Shown: positions 14,887 to 21,401 of the stretch, one piece after another
How the letters are laid out: each line of letters starts with the position of its first letter
Position numbering within the stretch: position 1 is the stretch's first letter
Source: CAZTDD01 sp964612675
Lineage (GTDB): Bacteria > Hinthialibacterota > Hinthialibacteria > Hinthialibacterales > JAKPRU01
Direction of reading: 5' to 3'
Assembly (NCBI GenBank): GCA_964612675.1
Contig: CAZTDD010000115.1
Coordinates: forward strand, 1-21,401
Length of the DNA: 21,401 nucleotides
The notes under the pieces: generated by a model
Told to the model about the DNA's origin: nothing
Database searches by the model: none
What the model saw: the letters and a program-made list of their open reading frames with translations, nothing else
Translations under genes and position numbers: made by a program

Positions 14887-14949
14887 GGGAGGGCGAACCT
14901 TCTGGTGAGCCGCTTTTTTTCTTGACTTCGGCTCGGCGGAAACCTCGCC
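14887..14949. repeat. Family-B palindromic repeat, copy 2
   Basis: Starts GGGAGGGCGAACCTTCTGG and carries the GGTGAGCCGC ... CGGCTCGGCGG core. Read in the opposite direction it matches the repeat at 108-174, with substitutions. The far arm is replaced: the GGCGAGG segment remains, but the terminal GGGA is absent and TTGCAAGTCG follows, so this copy is partial or diverged. Confidence 0.75.
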
Positions 14950-14961
14950 TTGCAAGTCGTA

Positions 14962-15031
14962 GGGTGGGCTCACGGGCGTCATGTCGCAACCTTCCCTCCG
15001 ACTCATTATCGCCTAAGCCCGTAGCCCACCA
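14962..15031. repeat. Family-C inverted-repeat element
   Basis: GGTGGGCTCACGGGC (14963-14977) and GCCCGTAGCCCACC (15017-15030) are near-perfect inverted arms about 40 nt apart, giving a 70-bp element. It abuts copy 2 of family B and, 10 nt further on, another GGGAGGGCGAACC (15041-15053) in direct orientation. The island appears mosaic. No gene is seen between 14801 and 15265 apart from these repeats. Confidence 0.6.
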
Positions 15032-15040
15032 ATATCCGTT

Positions 15041-15053
15041 GGGAGGGCGAACC
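15041..15053. repeat. Extra family-B terminal sequence, direct copy
   Basis: GGGAGGGCGAACC at 15041 is identical to the first 13 bases of the element at 14887, in the same orientation. The pair brackets the family-C element, so 14887-15053 may be one composite. Confidence 0.5.
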
Positions 15054-15103
15054 AACACCCTTGATCTCGAGCGCGGAACCTCCAACGAAATTCGAATCAG
15101 ATC

Positions 15104-15228
15104 TCAACCCCCTCCTAACCTCCCCCGATCTTCGGGGGAGGAAAAGGAATGAGCATCTTTACGCTGTCTTCTCCCCCAAGAGGGACACGCTTGCGTGGCC
15201 AAAGGAAGGGGAGATTCGGAGGGGTTGA
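15104..15228. mobile_element. MITE-like element, family A copy 2 (core only)
   Basis: A 125-bp copy of the same core as 10315-10441, in the same orientation: starts TCAACCCCCTCCTAACC and ends GGAGGGGTTGA, one base shorter in the terminal G run. The internal arm CCTCCCCCGA...TCGGGGGAGG forms a perfect 10-bp hairpin with a 3-nt loop. The CAAAAAGTC outer arms and target duplication of copy 1 are not visible here, so the boundaries differ or have decayed. It lies between the SMP-30 stop codon and the family-B/C repeats, outside any gene. Confidence 0.8.
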
Positions 15229-15265
15229 TCGTCCTCCTTGATAGCGCTGCTCACTCCGCTCCTAT

Positions 15266-16198
15266 CTACTCCGCCGCGAAAGCTCGAATCCCCTCTATCT
15301 TCAACCGCACACGGTACAGTCCGTTGCGCGCCGTCAGATAAAGCGTCTTGTTATCCTTGTCACCGAATGCGCAATTGGCGGGATTCTCCGGTACCTTGAT
15401 CGTTCCGAGATGGGTCCCCGAGGAATCGATCACCCATACACCATCGCGAGCGGTTACATACAGATTCCCCTTTGTATCCACTTTCATCCCATCGAGCCCT
15501 CTGGGCGGGATCTCGATCAGTATGCGTTCGTTTTTCAGAGACCCATCGGCCTGAACGTCGAACGCATGTACAACTCCCACCTCGGTATCGTCCACATAGA
15601 GGATCTTCTGATCCGGTGAGAGCGCGGTTCCGTTGGGTTTACGGAACCCTTCTTTCGCTTCGAGATGGAGTTTGCCTTCGGTGTCAATTCGATAAACGCC
15701 CTGGAATTCGAGGTCTTTTTCACCTTTCGGCGTTCCGTAGTCCGGATCGGTAAAGTAAATCGTGCCGTCCGAGCGGACACAGAGATCGTTCGGGCTGTTC
15801 AGTCGTTTCCCCTCATATTTGTGCGCGAGCGTGACAATCGAGCCGTCCTTCTCGGTACGTGAAACGCGGCGGTTCCCGTGCTCGCACGCAAGCAGACGCC
15901 CCTGCGGATCGAACGTCAAGCCGTTCGAGTTTCCGCTGGGCTCGCGAAATACCTCCTGGCCGCCCGGCCACCATTTGATGATCTGATTAGCAGGGATGTC
16001 GGAGAATAGAAGGTAACCATCCGGGTGCCAAACCGGCCCTTCGGTAAACTGGAACCCGTCCGCTACCTTCTCCACGTCACCGGCCACAACATCGGAAAGA
16101 TCCGCACACACGTTCATTCCTCCGGTCACGGTCACCCCCAGCATGACCGCGAGCATCCATGATTTGCTTTTCCAGCTGGTAATCACTGTTCCTAGCAT
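15266..16198 (-). CDS. Exported SMP-30/gluconolactonase-like beta-propeller
   Basis: A 310-residue protein with a Sec signal (hydrophobic MLAVMLGVTVTGGMNVCA). It has the SMP-30/gluconolactonase/LRE-like propeller: DGFQFTEGPVWHPDGYLLFSD (metal-ligand Glu in EGPVW), NSPNDLCVRSDGTIYFTDPDYG (Asn in PNDL), and PNGTALSPDQKILYVDDTE (Asp in YVDDT). The family binds Ca2+ or Zn2+ and opens sugar lactones, so this may hydrolyse lactones made by the periplasmic sugar oxidoreductases; the link is inference. The ATG follows GGAGGTGG at about 6 nt. It is the last gene of the minus-strand cluster. Confidence 0.9.
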   Translation of the reverse strand: MLGTVITSWKSKSWMLAVMLGVTVTGGMNVCADLSDVVAGDVEKVADGFQFTEGPVWHPDGYLLFSDIPANQIIKWWPGGQEVFREPSGNSNGLTFDPQGRLLACEHGNRRVSRTEKDGSIVTLAHKYEGKRLNSPNDLCVRSDGTIYFTDPDYGTPKGEKDLEFQGVYRIDTEGKLHLEAKEGFRKPNGTALSPDQKILYVDDTEVGVVHAFDVQADGSLKNERILIEIPPRGLDGMKVDTKGNLYVTARDGVWVIDSSGTHLGTIKVPENPANCAFGDKDNKTLYLTARNGLYRVRLKIEGIRAFAAE

Positions 16199-16287
16199 TA
16201 TCCACCTCCGACTCGGTCGGATTTTACGCGATTCCCTTGGATTGTAGGAGAATCTCTCGGTACCCGAAAGGTCACAAATCGAAGAGT

Positions 16288-17205
16288 TTATGCGACGGAA
16301 ACGGCGGGAGGCGGTGGACTGGTCACCTCAACCGCTTCCTTCTTTGCGCTGGCGATCGGAAGCGGATAACGGTCCAAAGCGGGAAATCGGGGAGGGACGG
16401 TGTCGAGTCGCGCCAGCGTCGGTTCATCGATATTGTATGTCTGCCCGGACTGCCAATCGGCCAGAGTTGCTGGAAGCACAAGTACTGAAAAGCCCTCTTC
16501 CTGCGGACGGAACAAATAGGTTTGAAACACTTCGCTTTCTTCCACGGGTTTCTTTTTCCGCATATCAACCTGAATCTCGAGAACGCTTTCTTGTTTTACG
16601 TCGGGAGGACCTTCCACGGATTCACGGACTGCGGCACACACTCGAGCGAATCGATAGCGATGTGCGGAGTCCTGTACGAAAATCCGACTTCCGGGATTCT
16701 CAGAAACAAATCGTAAGAACGATTCATTGGTTTTCGCAATATCAACAATCCTCTTGGGAGCAAGCCGTTCTTTCTCACCGTGATATTTATGCAAAGGCCG
16801 AAGGATTCCGTATACGATTGACGGAATGACAATAGAGACAACGCTCACTCCGACAAAGGAAAGCAGTCGAAGTCCGGTAAGCGACTCGTTTTCAAATGAG
16901 TCGGATCGATGAAACCAAACGATCAGCGCAAAATACGCAACAATCGCAAACATAAATCCCCAATGGTAGATTCGCGATATTTCGTATTGATGAATCAACT
17001 CCTCCCGTGAGAATCTTTCACCGATAACACCGAAACGCATGTCCAAAATATAAAAAAGCAGAGCAAAAAAATAAAAAGCAAAGAACAACTCTTTGCTGCT
17101 CGTGAGAAACCAGTGTTCCCCCATGTTGGTTTCAGTGAATTGAAAAACGAAAAGAAGAACAGTGACAACCAAGAGCGCGCTAGCGAACGTAACTGTCTTA
17201 CTCAT
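16288..17205 (-). CDS. Unrecognised four-helix membrane protein with cytoplasmic-looking C-terminal half
   Basis: A 305-residue protein. About residues 7-22, 36-56, 82-100 and 113-134 are hydrophobic (TFASALLVVTVLLFVFQF, LFFAFYFFALLFYILDM, FMFAIVAYFALIVWF, FVGVSVVSIVIPSIVYGIL) and give four membrane helices. The remaining about 170 residues are soluble, with mixed alpha/beta (SRIFVQDSAHRYRFARVCAAV, VLEIQVDM, YLFRPQEEGFSVLVLPATL), and end in a Pro-rich tail (TSPPPPAVSVA). I recognise no family or catalytic signature. It starts 29 nt after the carbon-nitrogen hydrolase stop and ends about 90 nt before the SMP-30 start, so it is probably in the same operon. Confidence 0.7.
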   Translation of the reverse strand: MSKTVTFASALLVVTVLLFVFQFTETNMGEHWFLTSSKELFFAFYFFALLFYILDMRFGVIGERFSREELIHQYEISRIYHWGFMFAIVAYFALIVWFHRSDSFENESLTGLRLLSFVGVSVVSIVIPSIVYGILRPLHKYHGEKERLAPKRIVDIAKTNESFLRFVSENPGSRIFVQDSAHRYRFARVCAAVRESVEGPPDVKQESVLEIQVDMRKKKPVEESEVFQTYLFRPQEEGFSVLVLPATLADWQSGQTYNIDEPTLARLDTVPPRFPALDRYPLPIASAKKEAVEVTSPPPPAVSVA

Positions 17206-17234
17206 GATCTCTTATAGCTTCCTCCCCCGTTGGC

Positions 17235-18140
17235 CTATTCCAGATGCTCTTCGCGAACTCGTCGCGCTCGATCGAAATATTTATCCAGCCGCTCTAATTC
17301 GAATTCCTCGATGATCTCGTCCACGGATCGGTCCGGATGGTTCGATGTCATCAGGAAAATAGCCTCGGGGCTCGCCACCTCGATCTCGACCTCCGCGCCG
17401 TATTTCTTCCGAATATCTTTGAATTTCGAATGGTTGTAATCCAAATGCAGCACAGCACAGTCAAGGTTGATCGTTCGCGTGATCGTCCGTTCGTAGTCGG
17501 AAGACTCCACAAGGATCCGCCCCAAGGGACTGACAATCGCGCTGTTCTCACGCGGTGTCGAGGACACAAGATAGCAACGATTCCGCATCGCCCACGTTCG
17601 CAGAAGAAATCCCCCGCGAAACATCGACGAAAACAAAACGAATTCAGCGCCCTTTTCTCTGTATTGCTCTGCTAATTCCTCAAAATTCAAATCGAAGCAG
17701 ATCAGGAAACCGATCTTGCCCAGATCCGTGTTTGCAACAACCGCTTCTTCACCAGGAACAACACCATCTTCCATTTCCCCGATAGTCGGGAAACACTTCG
17801 CATATCGAGCTGCCAATTCACCTTTTCGGTCGAAAAACAGAATGACATTTTGGATCTTACCGTCGTGTTTTTCGAGGATCGGGCATGTAATATACGCCCC
17901 GTGTTCACGCGCCTTTTTCGCGACGGCCGTGGCGGTTGGACCGTCGGGCGGTTCGGCCGATTCGAGCCAGCCCCCGCCCATCCCCGTGAATGTCTCCGGT
18001 AGAACGATAATGTCCGGCTCCTGCGTGGCGGCGTCATCGATCCGTGCACACATGCTGCCTCGGGCTCGTTTCAGTTTTTTCTCACCCGATCCGGAGACGC
18101 CGCGAAACGAAATGCTGCTGACAGTGACATACCGTGCCAT
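17235..18140 (-). CDS. Carbon-nitrogen hydrolase (nitrilase superfamily)
   Basis: A 301-residue cytoplasmic amidohydrolase. The catalytic triad of the nitrilase/CN-hydrolase superfamily is visible: Glu49 in IIVLPETF, Lys115 in RYAKCFP, and Cys148 in FLICFDLNF. The fold pattern fits the rest: N-terminal strand, LPE, CP(I/V)LE, GKIGFLICFD, RNRCYLVSSTPRENSAIVSPLGRI. The last about 45 residues (VDEIIEEFELERLDKYFDRARRVREEHLE) form an acidic/basic helix beyond the usual core and may mediate oligomerisation. The amide or nitrile substrate is unknown. The start has AGGAAGGG at about 8 nt, and the gene follows the pseudopilin by 14 nt. The close spacing suggests joint expression, not a known functional link. 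Confidence 0.9.
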   Translation of the reverse strand: MARYVTVSSISFRGVSGSGEKKLKRARGSMCARIDDAATQEPDIIVLPETFTGMGGGWLESAEPPDGPTATAVAKKAREHGAYITCPILEKHDGKIQNVILFFDRKGELAARYAKCFPTIGEMEDGVVPGEEAVVANTDLGKIGFLICFDLNFEELAEQYREKGAEFVLFSSMFRGGFLLRTWAMRNRCYLVSSTPRENSAIVSPLGRILVESSDYERTITRTINLDCAVLHLDYNHSKFKDIRKKYGAEVEIEVASPEAIFLMTSNHPDRSVDEIIEEFELERLDKYFDRARRVREEHLE

Positions 18141-18154
18141 TCGCTGTTCCCTTC

Positions 18155-18679
18155 CTATGGTTCACTCACACCTCGGAAAATTCCACCCAGACTGAAGAGG
18201 CCGTTTGTCGCGTCATAGCTCGGCCCGGCACGAGTGTGCGCGGGACCCCATCCGTGAACCCACCAGTCGGATGTTTCATACAGGTTTTTCAAGAACGGAT
18301 CGCGACGCCGGTAATTCCCATAAATGTGCCCATGCGTCGGCAGCGGCCACCAGTGATAAAGACGCCGTGTATATTCCAGACCCTGAGTTTGGAAATCGAT
18401 TTTCTCTTGAAACCGGTCGTACATGAAGGCGTTGAGGTACGAGACCGGTGTGGTGAGATATCGTTGTTGGTCATACCGGTCCGAGTGCGGATGAAATTCG
18501 TTGTTATCGTTCCGATACAACATCGCAGCCTGCGAGTAATTCCGCAGGTCGGAGTAAGTCCCCGCCAGCTGGGCGCGGATCTGGGCGTTTCGCAGATTCG
18601 GGATGGCAATCGCCGCCAGGATGCCGATGATGGCAACGACAATCAACAACTCAATCAGGGTAAACGCAGAAATCCGCAC
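18155..18679 (-). CDS. Prepilin-type (type II secretion/type IV pilin-like) protein
   Basis: A 174-residue protein opening MRISAFTLIELLIVVAIIGILAA, an N-terminal prepilin motif with Glu5 after the A-F cleavage site, then a long amphipathic helix (IRAQLAGTYSDLRNYSQAAMLYRND). The residue before the cleavage site is Ala, as in many Planctomycetota-like pseudopilins. The globular part is rich in Trp, His, Tyr and Arg (YHWWPLPTHGHIYGN, YETSDWWVHGWGPAHTRAG) and ends LFSLGGIFRG. Similar single-gene pseudopilins are often secreted or assembled surface proteins of unknown role. The start codon is GTG at 18679, 9 nt after the GNAT stop, with an in-frame stop just upstream. There is no pilus machinery nearby. 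Confidence 0.88.
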   Translation of the reverse strand: MRISAFTLIELLIVVAIIGILAAIAIPNLRNAQIRAQLAGTYSDLRNYSQAAMLYRNDNNEFHPHSDRYDQQRYLTTPVSYLNAFMYDRFQEKIDFQTQGLEYTRRLYHWWPLPTHGHIYGNYRRRDPFLKNLYETSDWWVHGWGPAHTRAGPSYDATNGLFSLGGIFRGVSEP

Positions 18680-18688
18680 GATGAGATC

Positions 18689-19225
18689 TCACTGACTATT
18701 CTTGTCCTTGGCCTGAAACTCCGATTCGAGAATCGCCATCTGCACCATATTCCAATACTGCCCTTCCTGGAAAATGGCGTCCCGAAACCGTCCCTCCTCC
18801 CGGAATCCGAGTTTTTCATAGAGCTTGACCGCGCGCTCGTTGAAGTCGAACACTTGAAGATAAACCCGATGCATATTCATCTCTTCGAATGCAAACCGCA
18901 TCAACAAAACGAATGCCTCCCGGCCGTACCCTTTCCCCTGCGCTTCCGGGCCGAGATGGATACCGATTTCCACGGACCGGTTTTTGTAATCGATGTTCCG
19001 AAGTTGAACATAGCCGACCGTATTTCCGTCGAGCTCATCCACCATAAAAATCTTGTTCCGGCTGTCGGTGGACGACCGCTCATACCATTCCTCTTGCTCG
19101 ATATCGCTCACCAACATGTGAGAACAATGCCAGCGCCGCATGTCCGGATGGTTGCGCAACGTGCGCAACAACTCGACATCTTTTCTTTCCATTGCCCGTA
19201 GTGTGACTTTTTCACCCGGAATCAT
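18689..19225 (-). CDS. GNAT-family N-acetyltransferase
   Basis: A 178-residue protein (from the ATG at 19225) resembling RimJ/RimL and amino-sugar GNATs: KVTLRAMERKDVELLRTLRNH, then YVQLRNIDYKNRSVEIGIHL, motif A EAQGKGYGREAF (acetyl-CoA pyrophosphate loop), and motif B YLQVFDFNERAVKLYEKLGF. It begins just after the aminotransferase stop codon, so the pair could aminate and then acetylate a nucleotide sugar, as in pseudaminic acid or bacillosamine routes; this is inference from order only. An upstream GTG at 19237 is also possible. The ATG has GAAAGGTG about 9 nt upstream. Confidence 0.88.
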   Translation of the reverse strand: MIPGEKVTLRAMERKDVELLRTLRNHPDMRRWHCSHMLVSDIEQEEWYERSSTDSRNKIFMVDELDGNTVGYVQLRNIDYKNRSVEIGIHLGPEAQGKGYGREAFVLLMRFAFEEMNMHRVYLQVFDFNERAVKLYEKLGFREEGRFRDAIFQEGQYWNMVQMAILESEFQAKDKNSQ

Positions 19226-19244
19226 GTCGTTTCGCACCTTTCGT

Positions 19245-20390
19245 TCAAAGTGAATCGCCGAACGAGATCACCGCGTCGATAACTCGCTCCACTTCCTCGT
19301 CCGTAATATCGGGGAAAAGCGGCAGACTGACAATCCGTTTCCAGATTTCTTCCGCCACCGGACACTGGGAATCGTGGGCCGCGTAATAGGGATGCATATG
19401 AATCGGATAGTAGTGAACGCCCGGAGCGATCCCCCGACGTTTCAAATGCGCGATCAGCCGATCGCGGGCGGGAACCTTGATGTGATAGATATGCCATGAC
19501 GAACGGACATCGTCCCGCTCCGGCGGCCGTTCGATCCAGCCGTGAGACCGAAACGCCTGGTTGTAGCGTTCGACGATACGCCGCCGCTTGCCGTTATTCT
19601 CATCGAGACGTCTCAGCTGAACAATCCCGATAGCAGCGCTGATATCGTGCATATGGTACTTATAGCCCAATTCGTTGACCCAGTACTGCCAAGCGTATAC
19701 CCGTTCGACGTCGGACCGAGTAAATGTGTCTTTTGAAATTCCCAGCCACCGCAGCTCTCGGAGTTTCTTTCCGAAATGCGGATTCGTCGTGGCGACCCCA
19801 CCGCCCTCACCGCAGGTCAGGTTTTTGACGGCGTGGAATGAAAAACAGGTGAGAAGCGACAGCGTTCCGATCTTTTCGTCGCGATAGGTCGCCCCGCAGG
19901 CGTGTGCCGCGTCTTCGATCAAATGGAATCCGTGCGCACCCGCCATGTCCGACAATTGGCCCATGTCGCAGGGATGGCCCCCGTAATGAACCGCGATGAC
20001 CGCTTTTGTTCGGTCTGTGATTTTTCGCGCGACGTCGTCCGGATTGATACACAGAGTCTCTTCATCGACATCGGCGAAAACCGCGTCCGCCCCGCAATAC
20101 TTCACCACATGCGCGGTCGACACGAATGTAATCGTCGGAACGATCACCTCGTCTCCCGGCCCGATTCCGAGAACGCGAAGCGCCAAATGCAGCGCGGCGG
20201 TCCCGGAGTTAAGGGCAACCATCTCGGGGATTTCCAGGTACTCCTTGAATGCGTCTTCAAATTCCTTTGTCTTCGGACCAAGCCCCAGCCAGCCGGACCG
20301 CATCACTTCCGTTACGGCTGCGATCTCTTCCTCTGTAATGGAAGGCCGAAATACCGGAATCAACGGCGGTGTGTTTGAGTTCTCTGCCAT
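19245..20390 (-). CDS. DegT/DnrJ/EryC1/StrS sugar aminotransferase
   Basis: A 381-residue PLP enzyme of the sugar aminotransferase family: FRPSITEEEIAAVTEVMRSGW at the start, NSGTAALHLAL, VDEETLCINPDD, HYGGHPCDM, LIEDAAHACGA (Asp160, PLP ring), and SFHAVKNLTCGEGG with the Schiff-base Lys189. It probably transfers an amino group to a 4-keto sugar nucleotide (ArnB/PseC/WecE-like); the sugar is not determined. ACAGGATT lies about 10 nt before the ATG. The GNAT gene begins 7-19 nt after the stop, depending on its start codon. It is the second gene of the minus-strand run that begins with the menG/ubiE-like gene. Confidence 0.92.
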   Translation of the reverse strand: MAENSNTPPLIPVFRPSITEEEIAAVTEVMRSGWLGLGPKTKEFEDAFKEYLEIPEMVALNSGTAALHLALRVLGIGPGDEVIVPTITFVSTAHVVKYCGADAVFADVDEETLCINPDDVARKITDRTKAVIAVHYGGHPCDMGQLSDMAGAHGFHLIEDAAHACGATYRDEKIGTLSLLTCFSFHAVKNLTCGEGGGVATTNPHFGKKLRELRWLGISKDTFTRSDVERVYAWQYWVNELGYKYHMHDISAAIGIVQLRRLDENNGKRRRIVERYNQAFRSHGWIERPPERDDVRSSWHIYHIKVPARDRLIAHLKRRGIAPGVHYYPIHMHPYYAAHDSQCPVAEEIWKRIVSLPLFPDITDEEVERVIDAVISFGDSL

Positions 20391-20483
20391 GATCGATGAA
20401 TCCTGTGAATGGAGTTATTCTGCGTACGATACACCAAACACGGTCATTTGAAAAAGGCGAAAACAGGCCCTTTATAGAGACAC

Positions 20484-21371
20484 TTATTGTGCCGGTTTCA
20501 TCGCCAGAACACCATACGAAGCGCCGAAAAGGAATCGTTTGGTGCGAATCACATGCAGCCCAGCCCGCTCGCAGGTGGCTGCCATCTCCTCGGATCTCTG
20601 GAAGGCGAGCGCCGACGAAGCGAGATAGCGGTACATCTCATCTGTGCCGTGAACCAGTTTGCCGATCAACGGCACGCTGACACGCAAATGCAGGCGATGG
20701 AGCCATCCGATAAGGCCGGCCGCAGGTGGCCCCGCGTCCAGAATCGCGAACCGCCCGCCGGGCCGAAGTACACGGACGACCTCCTTCAGTCCCGCGTTCA
20801 GATCCGCCAGATTTCGCAGTCCATAGCCGACTGTCGCGCCCGCGAAGACTTCATCCCGGAACGGCAACTGAAGCGAACTGCCGCAGATAAAAAAAGGGGC
20901 ATTCTCTGGAGAGGACGATACACACCAACCGCGCCGACGTTGTGCTGACACCAACATGTCGGATGCGAAATCGATCCCCGTGACGGAACCTGAGTCAACC
21001 GATTGGCTGCACAGATACGCCAGGTCTCCGGTCCCACAACAAAGATCGAGGATGTTTTCATTGCCGGTGAGATCCAGCCACCGCACCAATTGACGCTTCC
21101 AGCGGCGATGGAGGCCGAAGGTCATCAGGTCATTGATGCGGTCGTAGTTTGGGGCAATATCATCAAAACCGGAGCGGATTTGTTCCTCTTCGTGGCTCTG
21201 GTTGTCACTCGGATTGAGGTTGGCATGCGGATTCAGGAGTTGAACTCCTGGACCAGCGAGGTTCTTAGCGAACTGAGAGAATACTTTGCCTCCCCCAAGA
21301 CTGATGGGACCGCAAAAAGTCGCGAGGGGTAAGAATAGAGAAGTACTCAACCCCCTCTGAATCTCCCCCAA
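20484..21371 (-). CDS. Demethylmenaquinone/ubiquinone methyltransferase-like (UbiE/MenG family), 5' end unresolved
   Basis: A class I SAM-dependent methyltransferase with the MenG/UbiE order: SGFDDIAPNYDRINDLMTFGLHRRW, ILDLCCGTGDLAYL (motif I), GIDFASDMLVSAQRR, LQLPFRDEVFAGATVGYGLRNL and RVLRPGGRFAILD. C-terminally it ends FLFGASYGVLAMKP. UbiE/MenG C-methylates the quinone ring in menaquinone or ubiquinone synthesis, and similar domains occur in other lipid methyltransferases. The frame has no ATG, GTG or TTG between the repeat-derived region and residue Met83 of the long frame, which is too late because it falls after the conserved DDIAPNYD. Possible starts are a CTG at 21249 with AGGAG 8 nt upstream, TTGs inside the element, or a codon beyond the window. 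The first about 30 residues as drawn (to 21371) are repeat DNA translated, so the true N-terminus is unknown. Confidence 0.8.
   Translation of the reverse strand: MGEIQRGLSTSLFLPLATFCGPISLGGGKVFSQFAKNLAGPGVQLLNPHANLNPSDNQSHEEEQIRSGFDDIAPNYDRINDLMTFGLHRRWKRQLVRWLDLTGNENILDLCCGTGDLAYLCSQSVDSGSVTGIDFASDMLVSAQRRRGWCVSSSPENAPFFICGSSLQLPFRDEVFAGATVGYGLRNLADLNAGLKEVVRVLRPGGRFAILDAGPPAAGLIGWLHRLHLRVSVPLIGKLVHGTDEMYRYLASSALAFQRSEEMAATCERAGLHVIRTKRFLFGASYGVLAMKPAQ
21234..21250. promoter_or_regulatory. Perfect 17-bp palindrome at the UbiE-like start region
   Basis: CAGGAGTTGAACTCCTG reads the same on both strands apart from its centre base, and it contains the AGGAG that could serve as ribosome site for the in-frame CTG. 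It could be an operator, or a hairpin that hides the ribosome site. It may instead be coincidental. Confidence 0.35.
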
Positions 21372-21401
21372 TCTTTGGGGGAGAAACCGCTGCAGACACG
21401 C
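21303..21401. mobile_element. MITE-like element, family A copy 3, opposite orientation, cut by window edge
   Basis: Outer arm GATGGGACCGCAAAAAGTCG (from 21303) shares CGCAAAAAGTCG with 10292 in copy 1. At 21347 begins TCAACCCCCTCTGAATCTC, matching the reverse-complement end of copy 1 (TCAACCCCCTCTGAATTTC), then a CTGCAGACACGC that also recurs there. The GCGTG-type internal arm of copy 1 is missing, so it is a shortened variant. The inward end and target duplication lie beyond the window. Confidence 0.7.

Noticed and set aside
18134..19201. 355-codon plus-strand open frame
   Set aside because: It overlaps the pseudopilin and GNAT genes, both with clear family motifs on the minus strand, and is just an antisense shadow.
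1..21401. CRISPR arrays, tRNA and rRNA genes
   Set aside because: No regularly spaced direct repeats with unique spacers, no tRNA cloverleaf pattern and no rRNA-like conserved blocks were seen.

Overview
The window is about 21.4 kb of bacterial chromosome with GC somewhat above half by eye. It carries about 17 genes, most on the minus strand. No single gene fixes the taxon. The combination points to an uncultured lineage of the Planctomycetota/Verrucomicrobiota/Hydrogenedentota/Sumerlaeota/Poribacteria type: three Tat-exported 'sugar' proteins (a hydroxypyruvate-isomerase-like TIM barrel, a Gfo/Idh/MocA oxidoreductase and a ferredoxin-like aldo/keto reductase), an SMP-30 lactonase, an A-FTLIELL pseudopilin, and many short palindromic intergenic repeats. 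This placement is inference.

Layout. 1-66 is the tail of a plus-strand gene. A family-B palindromic repeat follows. Minus-strand genes then encode the Tat TIM-barrel protein (234-1121), a TPR+HEAT tail-anchored protein (1260-2642) and a large polytopic GT-C-like protein with C-terminal beta-sandwich modules (3046-5814). At 5931 a good sigma70-type promoter starts a plus-strand unit: a possible 28-codon leader ORF, then two tandem paralogous secreted proteins (6136-7191 and 7346-8383), closed by a strong bidirectional terminator (8416-8447). The minus strand resumes with a Gfo/Idh/MocA oxidoreductase, a YgiT-zinc-finger/DUF4258 toxin-antitoxin-like pair, a DUF6599 protein coupled to a Tat/4Fe-4S aldo-keto reductase, a family-2 glycosyltransferase and an RmlD-like reductase. 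A repeat island (14.89-15.23 kb) follows. The last block is a closely spaced minus-strand cluster that reads, in transcription order, MenG/UbiE methyltransferase (separated from the rest by 93 bp), DegT aminotransferase, GNAT acetyltransferase, pseudopilin, carbon-nitrogen hydrolase, four-helix membrane protein and SMP-30 lactonase.

Functional reading. Sugar and glycoconjugate chemistry dominates: deoxysugar reductase, amino-sugar aminotransferase with an acetyltransferase, GT2, GT-C-like transferase, and periplasmic sugar or polyol oxidoreductases. The genes with no recognised function are the tandem secreted pair, the DUF6599 protein and the membrane protein.

Most notable observations. (1) The DUF4258 gene is split by a 208-bp insertion made of a palindromic MITE-like element plus one copy of a 10-bp target duplication. 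In-silico removal restores an exact 95-codon reading frame that overlaps the antitoxin by ATGA. (2) A relative of the same element, in the opposite orientation and cut by the window edge, abuts the 5' end of the menG/ubiE-like gene, whose reading frame runs into it without a normal start codon. (3) The tandem secreted paralogs have a promoter, leader-ORF and hairpin arrangement that looks like regulation.
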